Assembly: GCA_937995345.1 (NCBI GenBank)
Contig: CALKKS010000011.1
Span: 1-64,000, forward strand
DNA from: an uncultured Collinsella sp.
GTDB taxonomy: Bacteria > Actinomycetota > Coriobacteriia > Coriobacteriales > Coriobacteriaceae
Direction: 5' to 3'
Length of the DNA: 64,000 nt
Shown here: in pieces, positions 24,894 through 33,123 of the stretch
Layout: each line of letters starts with the position of its first letter
Numbering within the stretch: position 1 is the first letter of the stretch
Position numbers and translations under genes: made by a program
Notes under the pieces: generated by a model
What the model saw: the letters and a program-made list of their open reading frames with translations, nothing else
What the model was told of the DNA's origin: nothing
Database searches by the model: none

Positions 24894-25379
24894 GTGAAGG
24901 TCATCATCTATACCGACGGCTCGGCCCGATCAAATCCGGGACGCGGCGGCTACGGCGCCGTGCTCAAATACACCAACCCCGCCGGCAAGACCTTTACCTC
25001 CGAGCTTTCGCGCGGCTACGCCAAGACCACCAACAACCGCATGGAGCTCATGGCCGTTATCGTGGCGCTCGAGGCACTCAACCGCCCCTGCGAGGTCGAA
25101 GTCCATTCCGATTCGCAGTACGTCGTCAACGCCTTTAACAAGCACTGGATCGACGGCTGGAAAAAGCGCGGGTGGAAAACCGCCAACAAGCAGCCCGTCA
25201 AAAACCGCGACCTGTGGGAGCGACTACTCACCGCCAAAAGCAAGCACAAGGTTGAGTTCATCTGGGTTAAGGGTCACGCCGGTCACGAGCTCAATGAGCG
25301 CTGCGATGAGCTCGCCACCACGGCGGCCGACGGCAGCAACCTCGATATCGACACCGGCTTTAACGAGAGCGACCTGTAA
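24894..25379 (+). CDS. rnhA: Ribonuclease HI
   Basis: 161-aa endonuclease that degrades the RNA strand of RNA-DNA hybrids. The four metal ligands are visible: Asp in IIYTDGSARSNPG (residue ~7), Glu in NNRMELMAVI (~48), Asp in VHSDSQYVVNAF (~70) and Asp in NERCDELAT (~138). The basic handle KHWIDGWKKRGWKTANKQPVK is present, as in E. coli RNase HI. The GTG at 24894 has GAAAGGAAG upstream. A TACAAT -10-like hexamer lies about 40 bp before it. Confidence 0.95.
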   Translation: MKVIIYTDGSARSNPGRGGYGAVLKYTNPAGKTFTSELSRGYAKTTNNRMELMAVIVALEALNRPCEVEVHSDSQYVVNAFNKHWIDGWKKRGWKTANKQPVKNRDLWERLLTAKSKHKVEFIWVKGHAGHELNERCDELATTAADGSNLDIDTGFNESDL

Positions 25380-25452
25380 TAGCGTTTTCGCGCAGCTTTA
25401 TATCCCCACGCGCTACACTCATCCTGTAGACCAAACAACGCAAGGGGGACGT

Positions 25453-26559
25453 ATGCTGCGCATCGCGACCATCGGCACATCCATGATCACCGACGACTTT
25501 ATCCAAGTCGTCAACGCCAACGACCAAGCCGCGTTTGTGGGCACGCTTTCACGCGATGCCAATCGCGGTGCCGCCTTTACCGCCGAGCGCGGTGGCGAGC
25601 GAAACTTTACCTCGCTCGATGAGCTTGCGGCAGCCGCCGACGTCGACGCCGTCTATATCGGCAGCCCTAACGCACTTCACTACGAGCAGGCCCTTGCCTG
25701 CATCGCCGGTGGCAAGCACGTCATCGTCGAGAAGCCCTTCTGCGCCACCGAAGCGCAGGCGCTGGAAGTCTTCCGCGCTGCCGAGGCAGCAGGTGTCGTG
25801 GCCCTCGAGGCCATGCGTCCCCTCCACGATCCCGCCTTCCACGCCATCGAGGACGCCCTGGGCGAGATCGCCCCCATCCGCCGCGCCTCATTGCGCTTTG
25901 GCAAATATTCCTCGCGCTACAACGAGATTCTCGCGGGACGCGCCACCAATATCTTCGACTGCAATATGGCATCGGGTTCCCTCATGGACATCGGCGTCTA
26001 CACCGTCGAGCCCATGGTCGAGATTTTCGGCATGCCCTCCGGCCTTACAAGCATGACTACTCTGCTCGACCCCACCACGCGACAGCTCACGCACGGCCCC
26101 ATCGACGGCTGCGGATCCATCCTCGCCAGCTACGGCGGTGGCCGTATCTCCGTCGAGCTTGCGCACTCCAAAATAACAAATGACCTGCTGCCCTCGCAGA
26201 TCGAAGGCGAGCGTGGCACTATCCAGATCGACCATCTGTCCACGCCCCGCAACGTCCGCATCGACTATCGCGGCGATGTCGTACGCGGCTCGGCGACCGA
26301 GGCGCCGCGCGAACAGGGCGACAACGGCCGCGTGCTCGACCTGCCCAAATCGAGCAACACTATGGAATACGAACTCAAAGACTTTATCAGCGCCATCGGC
26401 GGCATCGATAACGTTAAGGAAGAGATTTGGGAGACCCCGGCGGGACGCCACGAGCTTGGCCACTACCGCGATGTCACGCTCGTCTCACTGCGCATCATGG
26501 ATGCCGTGCGCCAGCAGGCCGGCATTACCTTCCCGTCCGACGCAGGCAAGCAGGCCTAG
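25453..26559 (+). CDS. Gfo/Idh/MocA-family oxidoreductase
   Basis: 368-aa NAD(P)-dependent dehydrogenase. Its Rossmann fold starts LRIATIGTSMITDDFIQ; VDAVYIGSPNALHYEQAL and GKHVIVEKPFCATEAQALE (EKP near residue 100) follow. The C-terminal domain has FDCNMASGSLMDIGVYTVEPM. The GlxG turn is IGTS rather than GxGxxG, as in a subgroup often annotated as trans-dihydrodiol dehydrogenase-like. The ATG at 25453 follows AAGGGGGACGT. The next gene starts 2 bp after its stop, so they are co-transcribed. The substrate is unknown. Confidence 0.88.
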   Translation: MLRIATIGTSMITDDFIQVVNANDQAAFVGTLSRDANRGAAFTAERGGERNFTSLDELAAAADVDAVYIGSPNALHYEQALACIAGGKHVIVEKPFCATEAQALEVFRAAEAAGVVALEAMRPLHDPAFHAIEDALGEIAPIRRASLRFGKYSSRYNEILAGRATNIFDCNMASGSLMDIGVYTVEPMVEIFGMPSGLTSMTTLLDPTTRQLTHGPIDGCGSILASYGGGRISVELAHSKITNDLLPSQIEGERGTIQIDHLSTPRNVRIDYRGDVVRGSATEAPREQGDNGRVLDLPKSSNTMEYELKDFISAIGGIDNVKEEIWETPAGRHELGHYRDVTLVSLRIMDAVRQQAGITFPSDAGKQA

Positions 26560-26561
26560 CG

Positions 26562-26972
26562 ATGGGCTTCTTCGATACGTTCTTCTCCAGCGTCACCGGC
26601 GGCAGTCGAGAGCCTCAAAAACCATCAAACGTCGAGCTCGAGCTGCGCCGCAGGCTTACTGTGCTCGCAAGCGACGAGGCCACTCAAGACACTCCCCTGC
26701 GCTATTTCCTGCGCTGGGCGGGGCAAGTCCAGGGCGTCGGTTTTCGCTTTACCAACACCAACCTCGCGCAGGCACGCGCGCTCACCGGCTGGGTGCGTAA
26801 CATGGAAGACGGTTCAGTCGAGATGGAGATACAGGGAGCTCCGGCAAACATCCTATCTCATCTCGAGGCGCTTCATGCCTCCTACGAGCGCATGGGAACG
26901 CGTTTTCGCCTCGTAGACGCCCAGGCCCGAGCCCCACTTGCCAATGAAGACGGTTTCATTCCTCGTTATTAG
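26562..26972 (+). CDS. Acylphosphatase-domain protein
   Basis: 136 aa. The last ~90 residues are an acylphosphatase fold: YFLRWAGQVQGVGFRFTNTNLAQA carries the phosphate-binding loop (GQVQGVGFR with catalytic Arg), and LTGWVRNMEDGSVEMEIQG carries the catalytic Asn. Acylphosphatases hydrolyse carboxyl-phosphate bonds such as acetyl phosphate. A 45-residue N-terminal extension of unknown role makes it longer than the usual 90 aa. It is translationally close to the Gfo/Idh gene (2-bp gap) with only a weak ribosome site of its own. Confidence 0.88.
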   Translation: MGFFDTFFSSVTGGSREPQKPSNVELELRRRLTVLASDEATQDTPLRYFLRWAGQVQGVGFRFTNTNLAQARALTGWVRNMEDGSVEMEIQGAPANILSHLEALHASYERMGTRFRLVDAQARAPLANEDGFIPRY

Positions 26973-27033
26973 TATTGTGTGCTAAATACGGTATCATTTA
27001 CCTACGACCGTTGATAGAAAAGAGGCGAGGCGC

Positions 27034-27414
27034 ATGGCGGTGCAAAGAAGGAATACCAGGCAGCGAAAGCTGGTTCTTGACGCCGTGCGCCAAAGCTATA
27101 ACCATCCCACCGCCGACGAAATCTACAACGTTGTGCGCGCACGGGATGACAAAATCAGCCGTGGCACGGTCTACCGCAACCTCAACCTCCTGGCCGACGC
27201 CGGCGAGATCCTCTCCATCAAGACGCCGGGCGGCAGCCGCTTCGATCGCACGATCGAGCCGCATGCGCATATCATCTGCACCTCGTGCAGCCGCGTCATC
27301 GACGTACCGCTCCCCTTCGATGCCCAGCTCGACGCCAAGGCATCCGAGCAAATCGGCTGGCACGTCACGTCGCACTACACCATCTTCGAGGGTCTCTGCC
27401 CCGACTGCCGGTAG
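27034..27414 (+). CDS. Fur-family regulator, PerR-like
   Basis: 126-aa metal-dependent repressor. The winged helix covers residues 1-80 (RRNTRQRKLVLDAV, ISRGTVYRNLNLLADAGEI). All five PerR metal-site residues can be placed: His in HPTADEIY, Asp in SRFD, two His in PHAH, and Asp in VIDV. The SRFD Asp, in place of the Glu found in Fur and Zur, favours peroxide sensing. A structural zinc site is formed by CTSC and CPDC. The ATG at 27034 follows AAGAGGCGAGG. Targets cannot be told here. Confidence 0.88.
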   Translation: MAVQRRNTRQRKLVLDAVRQSYNHPTADEIYNVVRARDDKISRGTVYRNLNLLADAGEILSIKTPGGSRFDRTIEPHAHIICTSCSRVIDVPLPFDAQLDAKASEQIGWHVTSHYTIFEGLCPDCR

Positions 27415-27420
27415 ATGTTT

Positions 27421-27485
27421 GGAGCATGCCTTAAAATCCACCTTTCCGCACTCTGCAGCAAAAAGTAGATTTCTAGGCATGTCCC
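27421..27485 (-). repeat. 65-bp imperfect palindrome
   Basis: 25-nt arms (left GGAGCATGCCTTAAAATCCA, right ending TAGGCATGTCCC) surround a 15-nt spacer. Of six non-Watson-Crick positions, four become G-U pairs in minus-strand RNA, so the minus strand, the 3' end of the HAD gene transcript, is the likely functional reading. It may act as that gene's terminator. Confidence 0.65.
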
Positions 27486-27491
27486 AATTAT

Positions 27492-28289
27492 CTACTCGGC
27501 GAGCAGGCGATGCAGCTCTTCTTCGACCGTGCGCGCGTAGCGGACACGGTCGTTGATTCCGCGCATGGTGGGGTTGCAGCTCTCCATCAGATAGGGATGG
27601 CCCACGACGTTGAGCATGTCACGATCGTTCTCATTGTCGCCAAACGCCATCATCTCATCGGGCGAAATCCCCAGAGCGCGACCGTAATCGGCAAGCGCGG
27701 AGCCCTTGCCCGAATCGAAACCGATAAAGTCCGTCCATTCGGTTCCCGATGTCATGACATCGACTCGATCGCAAAAGTGGCGCTCGAAATACTCCAGCGC
27801 CGCCTGCTGCTCTGCCTCGGGCGTCTGGAAGGCGATCTTAATGACATCCTCGTCAATGTCTTCGGGACGGTCGACTACCGCCACATCACAATGGACCTCA
27901 TAACGCAGGTGGTCAACAAACGCATCGTTGCCGCTCATGGTGTAGAGGTGTCCCTCGCACGAAAGGGTCACGTCGGCATGGGGGTACGCAACCACGGCAT
28001 TCGCGATATTCATGGCCAGGCCACGCTCCATAGAACGCTTGACCACGGCACGCCCCTCGCTCATGACCAGGGCTCCGTTTTCGCATACATAGGCGAGTTC
28101 ATCGGCCACCGGGGCAAACAGGTAGCGCAGGCTCGCATATTGACGGCCACTCGCCGGCATAAACACGATACCGCGACGATGCAGCTCATCGATAAGCTCA
28201 AAGGCCTCGGAACGCGGCTCGCGCTCCCCCGGATGCAGCAACGTGCCGTCCAAATCGCATGCAATCAGCTTGATTCCCTCAAGACCCAT
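27492..28289 (-). CDS. Cof-type HAD-IIB phosphatase
   Basis: 265 aa. HAD motif I is LIACDLDGTLLHPGE, motif II PASGRQYASL, motif III the Lys in DSGKGSAL, and motif IV MAFGDNENDRDMLN. A C2-type cap lies between. It is a cytoplasmic phosphosugar or related phosphatase, like the protein encoded at 1750 but divergent in sequence. The ATG at 28289 has GGGGAAG 3 bases before; an upstream TTG at 28301 next to GGAGG is the alternative. It ends at the 27421 palindrome. Confidence 0.85.
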   Translation of the reverse strand: MGLEGIKLIACDLDGTLLHPGEREPRSEAFELIDELHRRGIVFMPASGRQYASLRYLFAPVADELAYVCENGALVMSEGRAVVKRSMERGLAMNIANAVVAYPHADVTLSCEGHLYTMSGNDAFVDHLRYEVHCDVAVVDRPEDIDEDVIKIAFQTPEAEQQAALEYFERHFCDRVDVMTSGTEWTDFIGFDSGKGSALADYGRALGISPDEMMAFGDNENDRDMLNVVGHPYLMESCNPTMRGINDRVRYARTVEEELHRLLAE

Positions 28290-28316
28290 ATGCTTCCCCA
28301 AAGCCTCCTATCAACA

Positions 28317-28359
28317 GCAAGACGGACCTTGATCGGTCACCCTTCAAAGCCCGTCTTGC
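28317..28359 (-). terminator. Hairpin after the UreE-like gene
   Basis: GCAAGACGG and CCGTCTTGC form a 9-bp stem around a 25-nt loop, 13 bp after the stop of the UreE-like gene on the minus strand. Confidence 0.45.
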
Positions 28360-28371
28360 GCATACGCGCAC

Positions 28372-28950
28372 TTAGCCGCGCGTCTTTTTTACGATGGTAA
28401 AGTCGGGAGCCATGCTCACGACGACCTCCGCCGCACTCGACGCAAAGCGCCGGTCCGCATCGAGTTCACGGGTAACCACCGAGAGCCGAACACCCTCGAC
28501 GCCGCGAAGCATACGGCCCAAAACAGGCTGCACCGGCGTATACATGCGCACGGTATGCTCATCCGAGTCACCCCGGAAGAGCGGCGCATGCATGTTGCCG
28601 ATCTCCCAACACGCATGCGCGAGCGCAATCGGATCCATGCGGTCGACTTCGACCAAATAAACCTCGGCGCTGCGCAGACGCACGACAACCGCCACGGGCA
28701 CCATGCCCGAACGGTCAATGGCGAGCACGTCGCCATCGGCAAGACGACCGCCGTCGGTAGTATCCAGCCGAACATCGACCGTGCGCCCCAGCTCCGTCAC
28801 GCCCACAAACGCGCATACATCAGCCTGGTCCCAATCGAGCAGGAGCTCGTCAACTTCAAAGACACCGCCCAGCTCCCGGCGAAACAGGAGTTCATAGGAC
28901 GGATCGTTGAGATTTCCCAAGCATGTCGTCGAAACCAAGCGTTCAGGCAT
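28372..28950 (-). CDS. UreE-like metallochaperone-domain protein
   Basis: 192 aa. Residues ~35-165 follow the UreE layout: a beta-rich N-domain (VDELLLDWDQADVCAFVGV, then GGRLADGDVLAIDR) and a C-domain with DPIALAHACWEIGNMHAPLF, matching the UreE signature with the metal-binding His (GNRHxP in urease systems), then VLGRMLRGV. UreE delivers nickel to urease. There is no His-rich tail and no urease gene here. It starts 3 bp after the stop of a SlyD-like isomerase gene, another nickel-handling family, so a nickel or related metal role is inferred. Confidence 0.65.
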   Translation of the reverse strand: MPERLVSTTCLGNLNDPSYELLFRRELGGVFEVDELLLDWDQADVCAFVGVTELGRTVDVRLDTTDGGRLADGDVLAIDRSGMVPVAVVVRLRSAEVYLVEVDRMDPIALAHACWEIGNMHAPLFRGDSDEHTVRMYTPVQPVLGRMLRGVEGVRLSVVTRELDADRRFASSAAEVVVSMAPDFTIVKKTRG

Positions 28951-28953
28951 ACT

Positions 28954-29382
28954 CTAGCCCTCGACCTCGACGAGCTCGATATCAAAGTTGAGGTCCTTGC
29001 CGGCCAGCTCATGGTTGGCGTCGAGCGTCACGGCCTCGGGCGTTACGTCGATGACCACGGCGGGGACGGGCATACCGCTCGGCGTAGACAGGAAGAGCTT
29101 CATGCCCTTCTCGATCTGCTCGATGTTGGGAACCTGTTCGGCCGGGAAGGTCAGGACCATCTCGGGGTTGTGCTCGCCGTAGGCATCGGCGGCCGGGATG
29201 TGCACGGTCTTCTTCTCGCCCACCTGCATGTCGAAAACAGCGGCATCGAAGCCCTTGATCATCTGGCCGGCGCCACAGGTGAACTCCAGCGGCTCGCCGC
29301 GATCGTAGGAGCTATCGAACTGCGTGCCATCGTCGAGCGTGCCACGATAATGAGTCTTGACCTTCTTGCCCTGGTTGGACAT
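28954..29382 (-). CDS. FKBP-type peptidyl-prolyl isomerase, SlyD-like
   Basis: 142-aa cytoplasmic proline isomerase and chaperone. The FKBP part has YRGTLDDGTQFDSSYDRGEP and GAGQMIKGFDAAVFDMQVGE. The insert-in-flap domain covers residues ~70-120 with AYGEHNPEMV. The end is DANHELAGKDLNFDIELVEVE, all typical of SlyD. The metal-binding His/Cys-rich tail of E. coli SlyD is absent, as in many Gram-positive members. The ATG at 29382 follows ACGGAGGTTACC. The UreE-like gene is translated directly after it. Confidence 0.9.
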   Translation of the reverse strand: MSNQGKKVKTHYRGTLDDGTQFDSSYDRGEPLEFTCGAGQMIKGFDAAVFDMQVGEKKTVHIPAADAYGEHNPEMVLTFPAEQVPNIEQIEKGMKLFLSTPSGMPVPAVVIDVTPEAVTLDANHELAGKDLNFDIELVEVEG

Positions 29383-29503
29383 GGTAACCTCCGTATATAA
29401 GGGCGGCGCACAACGCAAGCCGCCGTGAACATATGGCGCTAACTATACCCTAGTCATACAATTCAAAGACACTTTGCAAAGAAACGCTGCAACCGGAGGA
29501 ACT

Positions 29504-30517
29504 ATGGCATATCCCGTATTTGACCTACACTGTGACACCGCCGACCGCATCGGCTGGGCCACACTCGATCTCGACCTGCGCTTTACCGCCGGCACCGACG
29601 GTTATTTCCCCGGCGACGAAACGCATCCGCAAGATTTCGACCTTATCGAGGGCAACGCCTGCGCCATCTCGCTCGCAAAGATCGGCAACACGCCGTGGGC
29701 ACAGTGCTTCGCCACGTTTGTCCCCGACGAGATTCCCACCGCTCACGCCGCGCGCTTCCAGGCGCAGATCATGGCGCACATGAGCGGCCAGGCAATGCTC
29801 AACCACGACCGCATGGTCAACGTACGCAGCGCCGCTGACATTCGCCCTGCGCTCAAAGACGGCAAGGTCGCCTGCATCCACACCATCGAAAACGCCACGT
29901 TCTTTGCCGAGGACCCCGCGCTGATCGAGGTGCTCAAGAGCCTGGGCGTACTCATGTCATCACTCAGCTGGAACGCGCAGGGACCGCTCGCGAGCGGCCA
30001 CGACACCCACGCCGGCCTCACCGCCGCCGGTATCGAGGCGCTCACGCAGATGGAGCACGCCGGCATGGTGCTCGACGTCTCCCACCTCAACGACGAGTGC
30101 TTTGACGAGGTTGCCGCCCGCGCCACGCGTCCCTTCGTTGCCAGCCATTCCAATTCCCGTGCGGTCTGCGGCGTCAAGCGCAACCTGACCGATGACCAGT
30201 TCCGCACCATTCGCGACATGGGCGGCATCGTCGGCCTCAACTACTGCAGCGAGTTCCTCTCTAACGACGCAACCAATGAGACCGCCGCAGACGTCACCTT
30301 CGATCAGCTGGCGGCACATATCGAGCACTGGCTCGACCTGGGCGGCGAAGATGTCATCGCACTCGGCGGCGACTGGGACGGCGCCAAGGTACCCGACTTC
30401 CTCTCCGATGCCAGCATGATGCCCGAGTTCCAGAACATGCTCTCCAAGCACTTTGGCAAGACCGTGATGCAGAAGCTCTGCAGCGACAACGCGCTTGCCT
30501 TCTTCGAGCGCTATTAA
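29504..30517 (+). CDS. Membrane dipeptidase family (M19) peptidase
   Basis: 337-aa zinc dipeptidase hydrolysing a wide range of dipeptides, including some with D-residues. Metal ligands are placed at FDLHCDTADR (HxD, ~7), the bridging Glu in CIHTIENATFF (~128), His in DVSHLNDECF (~195) and His in FVASHSNSRAVCG (~217); GLNYCSEFL and ALGGDWDG follow. It has no signal peptide, so despite the family name it is cytoplasmic. The ATG at 29504 follows GGAGGAACT. It would use peptides imported by systems such as Opp. Confidence 0.92.
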   Translation: MAYPVFDLHCDTADRIGWATLDLDLRFTAGTDGYFPGDETHPQDFDLIEGNACAISLAKIGNTPWAQCFATFVPDEIPTAHAARFQAQIMAHMSGQAMLNHDRMVNVRSAADIRPALKDGKVACIHTIENATFFAEDPALIEVLKSLGVLMSSLSWNAQGPLASGHDTHAGLTAAGIEALTQMEHAGMVLDVSHLNDECFDEVAARATRPFVASHSNSRAVCGVKRNLTDDQFRTIRDMGGIVGLNYCSEFLSNDATNETAADVTFDQLAAHIEHWLDLGGEDVIALGGDWDGAKVPDFLSDASMMPEFQNMLSKHFGKTVMQKLCSDNALAFFERY

Positions 30518-30544
30518 GAGCGCAATTAATTTCGCATCCCTTGA

Positions 30545-30582
30545 GCGGGCCGGCATGCCGAACGGCCGACATGCCGGCCCGC
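30545..30582 (+). terminator. GC-rich hairpin after the dipeptidase gene
   Basis: GCGGGCCGGCATG pairs perfectly with CATGCCGGCCCGC over a 12-nt loop in the gap between dipeptidase and metallopeptidase genes. No T-run follows, so partial termination or mRNA protection is more likely. Confidence 0.5.
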
Positions 30583-30603
30583 CTCCAATCTGAAGGACCG
30601 CTT

Positions 30604-31380
30604 TTGACGCAGCAATTTACGATTTCTGTATCCCGACCGGATGGGACGTCCTTGCCCGTCATCGTTACAAAAAAGCGCGTCAAGAACTTCAACCTACGCG
30701 TCACATCGAGCGGCGAGGTCCACGCCAGCGCACCGCTCGGCGCCAGTCGCGAGCGCATCGAAGCGTTTGTGAAGCGCAACAGCGCCTGGATTATCAGCCG
30801 ACTTGCCCAGCGCGAGCAACGTCAGGCGGCGGCGCGAGAGCCGCTCGGCCCCTCGTCCATCATTGCACTTTGGGGCAAGCCCATCACGGTACAGGACGCA
30901 CTCGATCACAACTTTGCATCACCCGCACCGCGACCCAAGCAAGCCACCTTCGCAAGTTTTATGGGTGACGACGAGCCAGACGAGCGTCCACGGACCAAGC
31001 GGCACGCAGCCCTCGACGGCTTAACGCCCGATGAGCTCCAAGCCCGCATCGAGCAGCTCTATACGTCCGAGGTCGCATCGGCGCTGCGCGATATGGTGCA
31101 CGCATACGAAATCGCAATGGATGTCGCCGTTTCCCGCATTTCCGTACGCAGCATGAAAACGCGTTGGGGCTCATGCACGCCCAAATCCGGCGCCATTCGC
31201 ATCGCGCGCGAGCTCGCCGCCTACCCCGTCGAATGCCTCGACATGGTTGTCGCCCACGAGCTCGTCCACTTGCTCGAGCCAAGCCACAACCGGCGGTTTC
31301 ACGCCCTGCTCGACACGTACTGCCCTAACAATAGAGCTCTGTCGCAGCGGCTCAAGCAGCCACCCATAGAGTCGTATTAG
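30604..31380 (+). CDS. YgjP-like zinc metallopeptidase (DUF45 family)
   Basis: 258-aa cytoplasmic protein. The catalytic segment CLDMVVAHELVHLLEPSHNRRFHALLD gives the HExxH zinc motif (HELVH, ~215) and a downstream His near the end, as in YgjP/WLM-type peptidases. The preceding SVRSMKTRWGSCTPKSGAIR is the family's most conserved block. A low-complexity insert lies at about residues 95-140. The TTG start at 30604 is chosen for GAAGGA 6 bases upstream; no ATG is suitably placed. Substrates of this family are not established. Confidence 0.87.
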   Translation: MTQQFTISVSRPDGTSLPVIVTKKRVKNFNLRVTSSGEVHASAPLGASRERIEAFVKRNSAWIISRLAQREQRQAAAREPLGPSSIIALWGKPITVQDALDHNFASPAPRPKQATFASFMGDDEPDERPRTKRHAALDGLTPDELQARIEQLYTSEVASALRDMVHAYEIAMDVAVSRISVRSMKTRWGSCTPKSGAIRIARELAAYPVECLDMVVAHELVHLLEPSHNRRFHALLDTYCPNNRALSQRLKQPPIESY

Positions 31381-31386
31381 AACCGG

Positions 31387-31872
31387 TTAGCGCACGCGCT
31401 CGATCTCGACGCCGCAGCTTGCCAGGGGCAGGCCAACAGGAGCCCACGGCTTATCGAGCTTTATGCGCACACCAAGCAGCGAGGGATAACGGCGCAGCAG
31501 CATCTGGGCTGTCCCCTCGGCTGCCGCCTCGATGAGCTTAAACGTATGCTCGCGCAGATAGCCATCGACATCGTGGCACACCGAGCCGTAGTCAATCGAG
31601 GCGTCCAGGTTATCGTGCTCCCCCGCCGCGCGCAGGTCGGCATAGAGCACCAGAGAAACGATGAACTTCTGACCCAGCGCATTCTCCTCGGGATACACGC
31701 CATGGTTGGCAAAAACCTCAAGGCCGTCAATGACAATGCGATCGGCATGGCGCAGATCGTCATAGCTCACGTGAGGCACCGCCGTTGCGGTGGATATTTC
31801 GCCCCTTCCACGGCGGGCGAGCTCAGCACCTTCAGTCTTGGTTGCATTCTCGGGCAGTTTCTTGTTACTCAA
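31387..31872 (-). CDS. folB: Dihydroneopterin aldolase
   Basis: 161 aa, with the roughly 120-residue FolB domain from residue ~42. DRIVIDGLEVFANHGVYPEENALGQ holds the catalytic Tyr/Glu region, DYGSVCHDV the substrate loop, and HTFKLIEAAAEGTAQML the essential Lys. It makes 6-hydroxymethyl-dihydropterin in folate synthesis. The TTG at 31872 has AAGGAGA at 8 bases; the first ~40 residues are an extension of unknown role. It is third in a minus-strand folE-HD-folB unit. Confidence 0.9.
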   Translation of the reverse strand: MSNKKLPENATKTEGAELARRGRGEISTATAVPHVSYDDLRHADRIVIDGLEVFANHGVYPEENALGQKFIVSLVLYADLRAAGEHDNLDASIDYGSVCHDVDGYLREHTFKLIEAAAEGTAQMLLRRYPSLLGVRIKLDKPWAPVGLPLASCGVEIERVR

Positions 31873-31915
31873 CGCGATCGTCTCCTTCGTTTAGAACCCC
31901 GACCGCGCAAACTAA

Positions 31916-32497
31916 CTACACGCGAATCGACAGGTTCTTTTTATCATCGCTCCAGTTGCAAGCGTTGCGCGCGGGGCATGCAAAGCAGGCACGCGACGCT
32001 TTGTCGGCTGCATAGAGCAGACGCTCGAGCGGTTGGCTGTTCACGCGCAGCTTTCGATGGCCAAGAATGGCCGTCTTAATGGCTGCGGCATCGGCCGGCT
32101 CAAACGCCACGTCATCGGGCATGCCGCCGAGAATCGCATCAGCGACGCGTTCGCTTGCAACATCATGGGATATACCCGATTCATACTGTTCATCTTTGCC
32201 GATATCGTGAAGAAGTGCCGTGGCGTAGATGACCTCGCGGTCAAATTCGAGCTGCTCCTCGAGATTCTTGATCCACATAATGCGAGCGACATCGAGCAGA
32301 TGGTCAATACCGTGGCGGCAGAAGATGCGCCCCGTTTCCAACTGTACGATGTTGCCCAGGTGCCGCCGGAACAGCCCGTTGGCACAAATGTAATCAATGC
32401 GAGGCATGGCACCAAAGGGGGCCAGGCCCGAAGCCATAAAGCCGCGACGCGACGTCCCCTCATCGGTCTTCGATGTAAAGTCGTTGACGACTCTCAT
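31916..32497 (-). CDS. HD-domain phosphohydrolase
   Basis: 193 aa. The HD metal site is made of HxxRH-type residues in RHGIDHLLDVARIMW, LLHDIGKDEQYE (the HD pair, ~95) and a later Asp in YAADKASRACF. The C-terminus adds a Cys trio (CFACPARNAC) that may bind zinc. It begins exactly at the folE stop (2-bp gap) and precedes folB. In several Gram-positive bacteria an HD protein also sits in folate clusters, and it is a candidate for a pterin-triphosphate dephosphorylation step. This role is inference. Confidence 0.82.
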   Translation of the reverse strand: MRVVNDFTSKTDEGTSRRGFMASGLAPFGAMPRIDYICANGLFRRHLGNIVQLETGRIFCRHGIDHLLDVARIMWIKNLEEQLEFDREVIYATALLHDIGKDEQYESGISHDVASERVADAILGGMPDDVAFEPADAAAIKTAILGHRKLRVNSQPLERLLYAADKASRACFACPARNACNWSDDKKNLSIRV

Positions 32498-32499
32498 GG

Positions 32500-33057
32500 T
32501 TAGCGGCCCAGCATCCTAAAGAAACGCTCCTCGAGCGCGGGATCGGTCTCAAAGACGCCGCGGCGAGCAAGCGTCACGGTCTTGGTGCCGGGCTTTTGCA
32601 CGCCACGCATCGTCATGCACATATGCTCGGCCTCCATCAGCACAATCGCTCCCTGGGGAGCGAGATAATCCATGAGGGCATCGGCAACCTGTGCGCACAG
32701 TTGCTCCTGCAGCTGAAGACGGCGGGCATAAACCTCAACCGTGCGGGCGAGCTTGGAAAGCCCAGCCACCCGACCGTTAGGGATATAACCAATGGCGGCC
32801 TTGCCATAAAACGGCAGCAGATGATGTTCGCACAGCGAGTAGAACGTAATGTCGCGCTCGATAACCAAATCGTTCGAAGCGACGGCAAAGGTTTTGGACA
32901 GGTGCTCCTCGGCACTCTGGTCCATGCCGCCGGCGATCTCACCATACATACGGGCAACGCGCGCCGGGGTCTCCAGCAGGCCCTCACGAGTTGGGTCCTC
33001 GCCTATGCCCTCAAGCAACAGCTTAATGGCGGCCTCGACTTTTTCCTGATCGACCAT
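32500..33057 (-). CDS. folE: GTP cyclohydrolase I
   Basis: 185-aa enzyme turning GTP into 7,8-dihydroneopterin triphosphate, the first step of folate synthesis. GEDPTREGLLETPARVARMY and FYSLCEHHLLPFYGKAAIGYIP hold the zinc Cys/His residues; GLSKLARTVEVYARRLQ and EAEHMCMTMRGVQKPG complete the active site. Length matches the bacterial type IA enzyme. The ATG at 33057 follows GTGAGGCCCAG. The HD and folB genes follow in the same direction. Confidence 0.97.
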   Translation of the reverse strand: MVDQEKVEAAIKLLLEGIGEDPTREGLLETPARVARMYGEIAGGMDQSAEEHLSKTFAVASNDLVIERDITFYSLCEHHLLPFYGKAAIGYIPNGRVAGLSKLARTVEVYARRLQLQEQLCAQVADALMDYLAPQGAIVLMEAEHMCMTMRGVQKPGTKTVTLARRGVFETDPALEERFFRMLGR

Positions 33058-33123
33058 CTGGGCCTCACTTTTCCGATTTCACGTTCGCTCTATGGTACCA
33101 CGCCCTCCGGCATCGACCACAAG

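Noticed and set aside
26970..26992. A PerR-box-like inverted repeat (TATTAG...CTAAATA) before the PerR-like gene
   Set aside because: The spacing and sequence deviate too far from the known Per box to list as an operator.
33058..33123. A possible tetrahydrofolate riboswitch before folE
   Set aside because: Only 66 bp separate folE from nrdG, and the conserved riboswitch sequence is not present.
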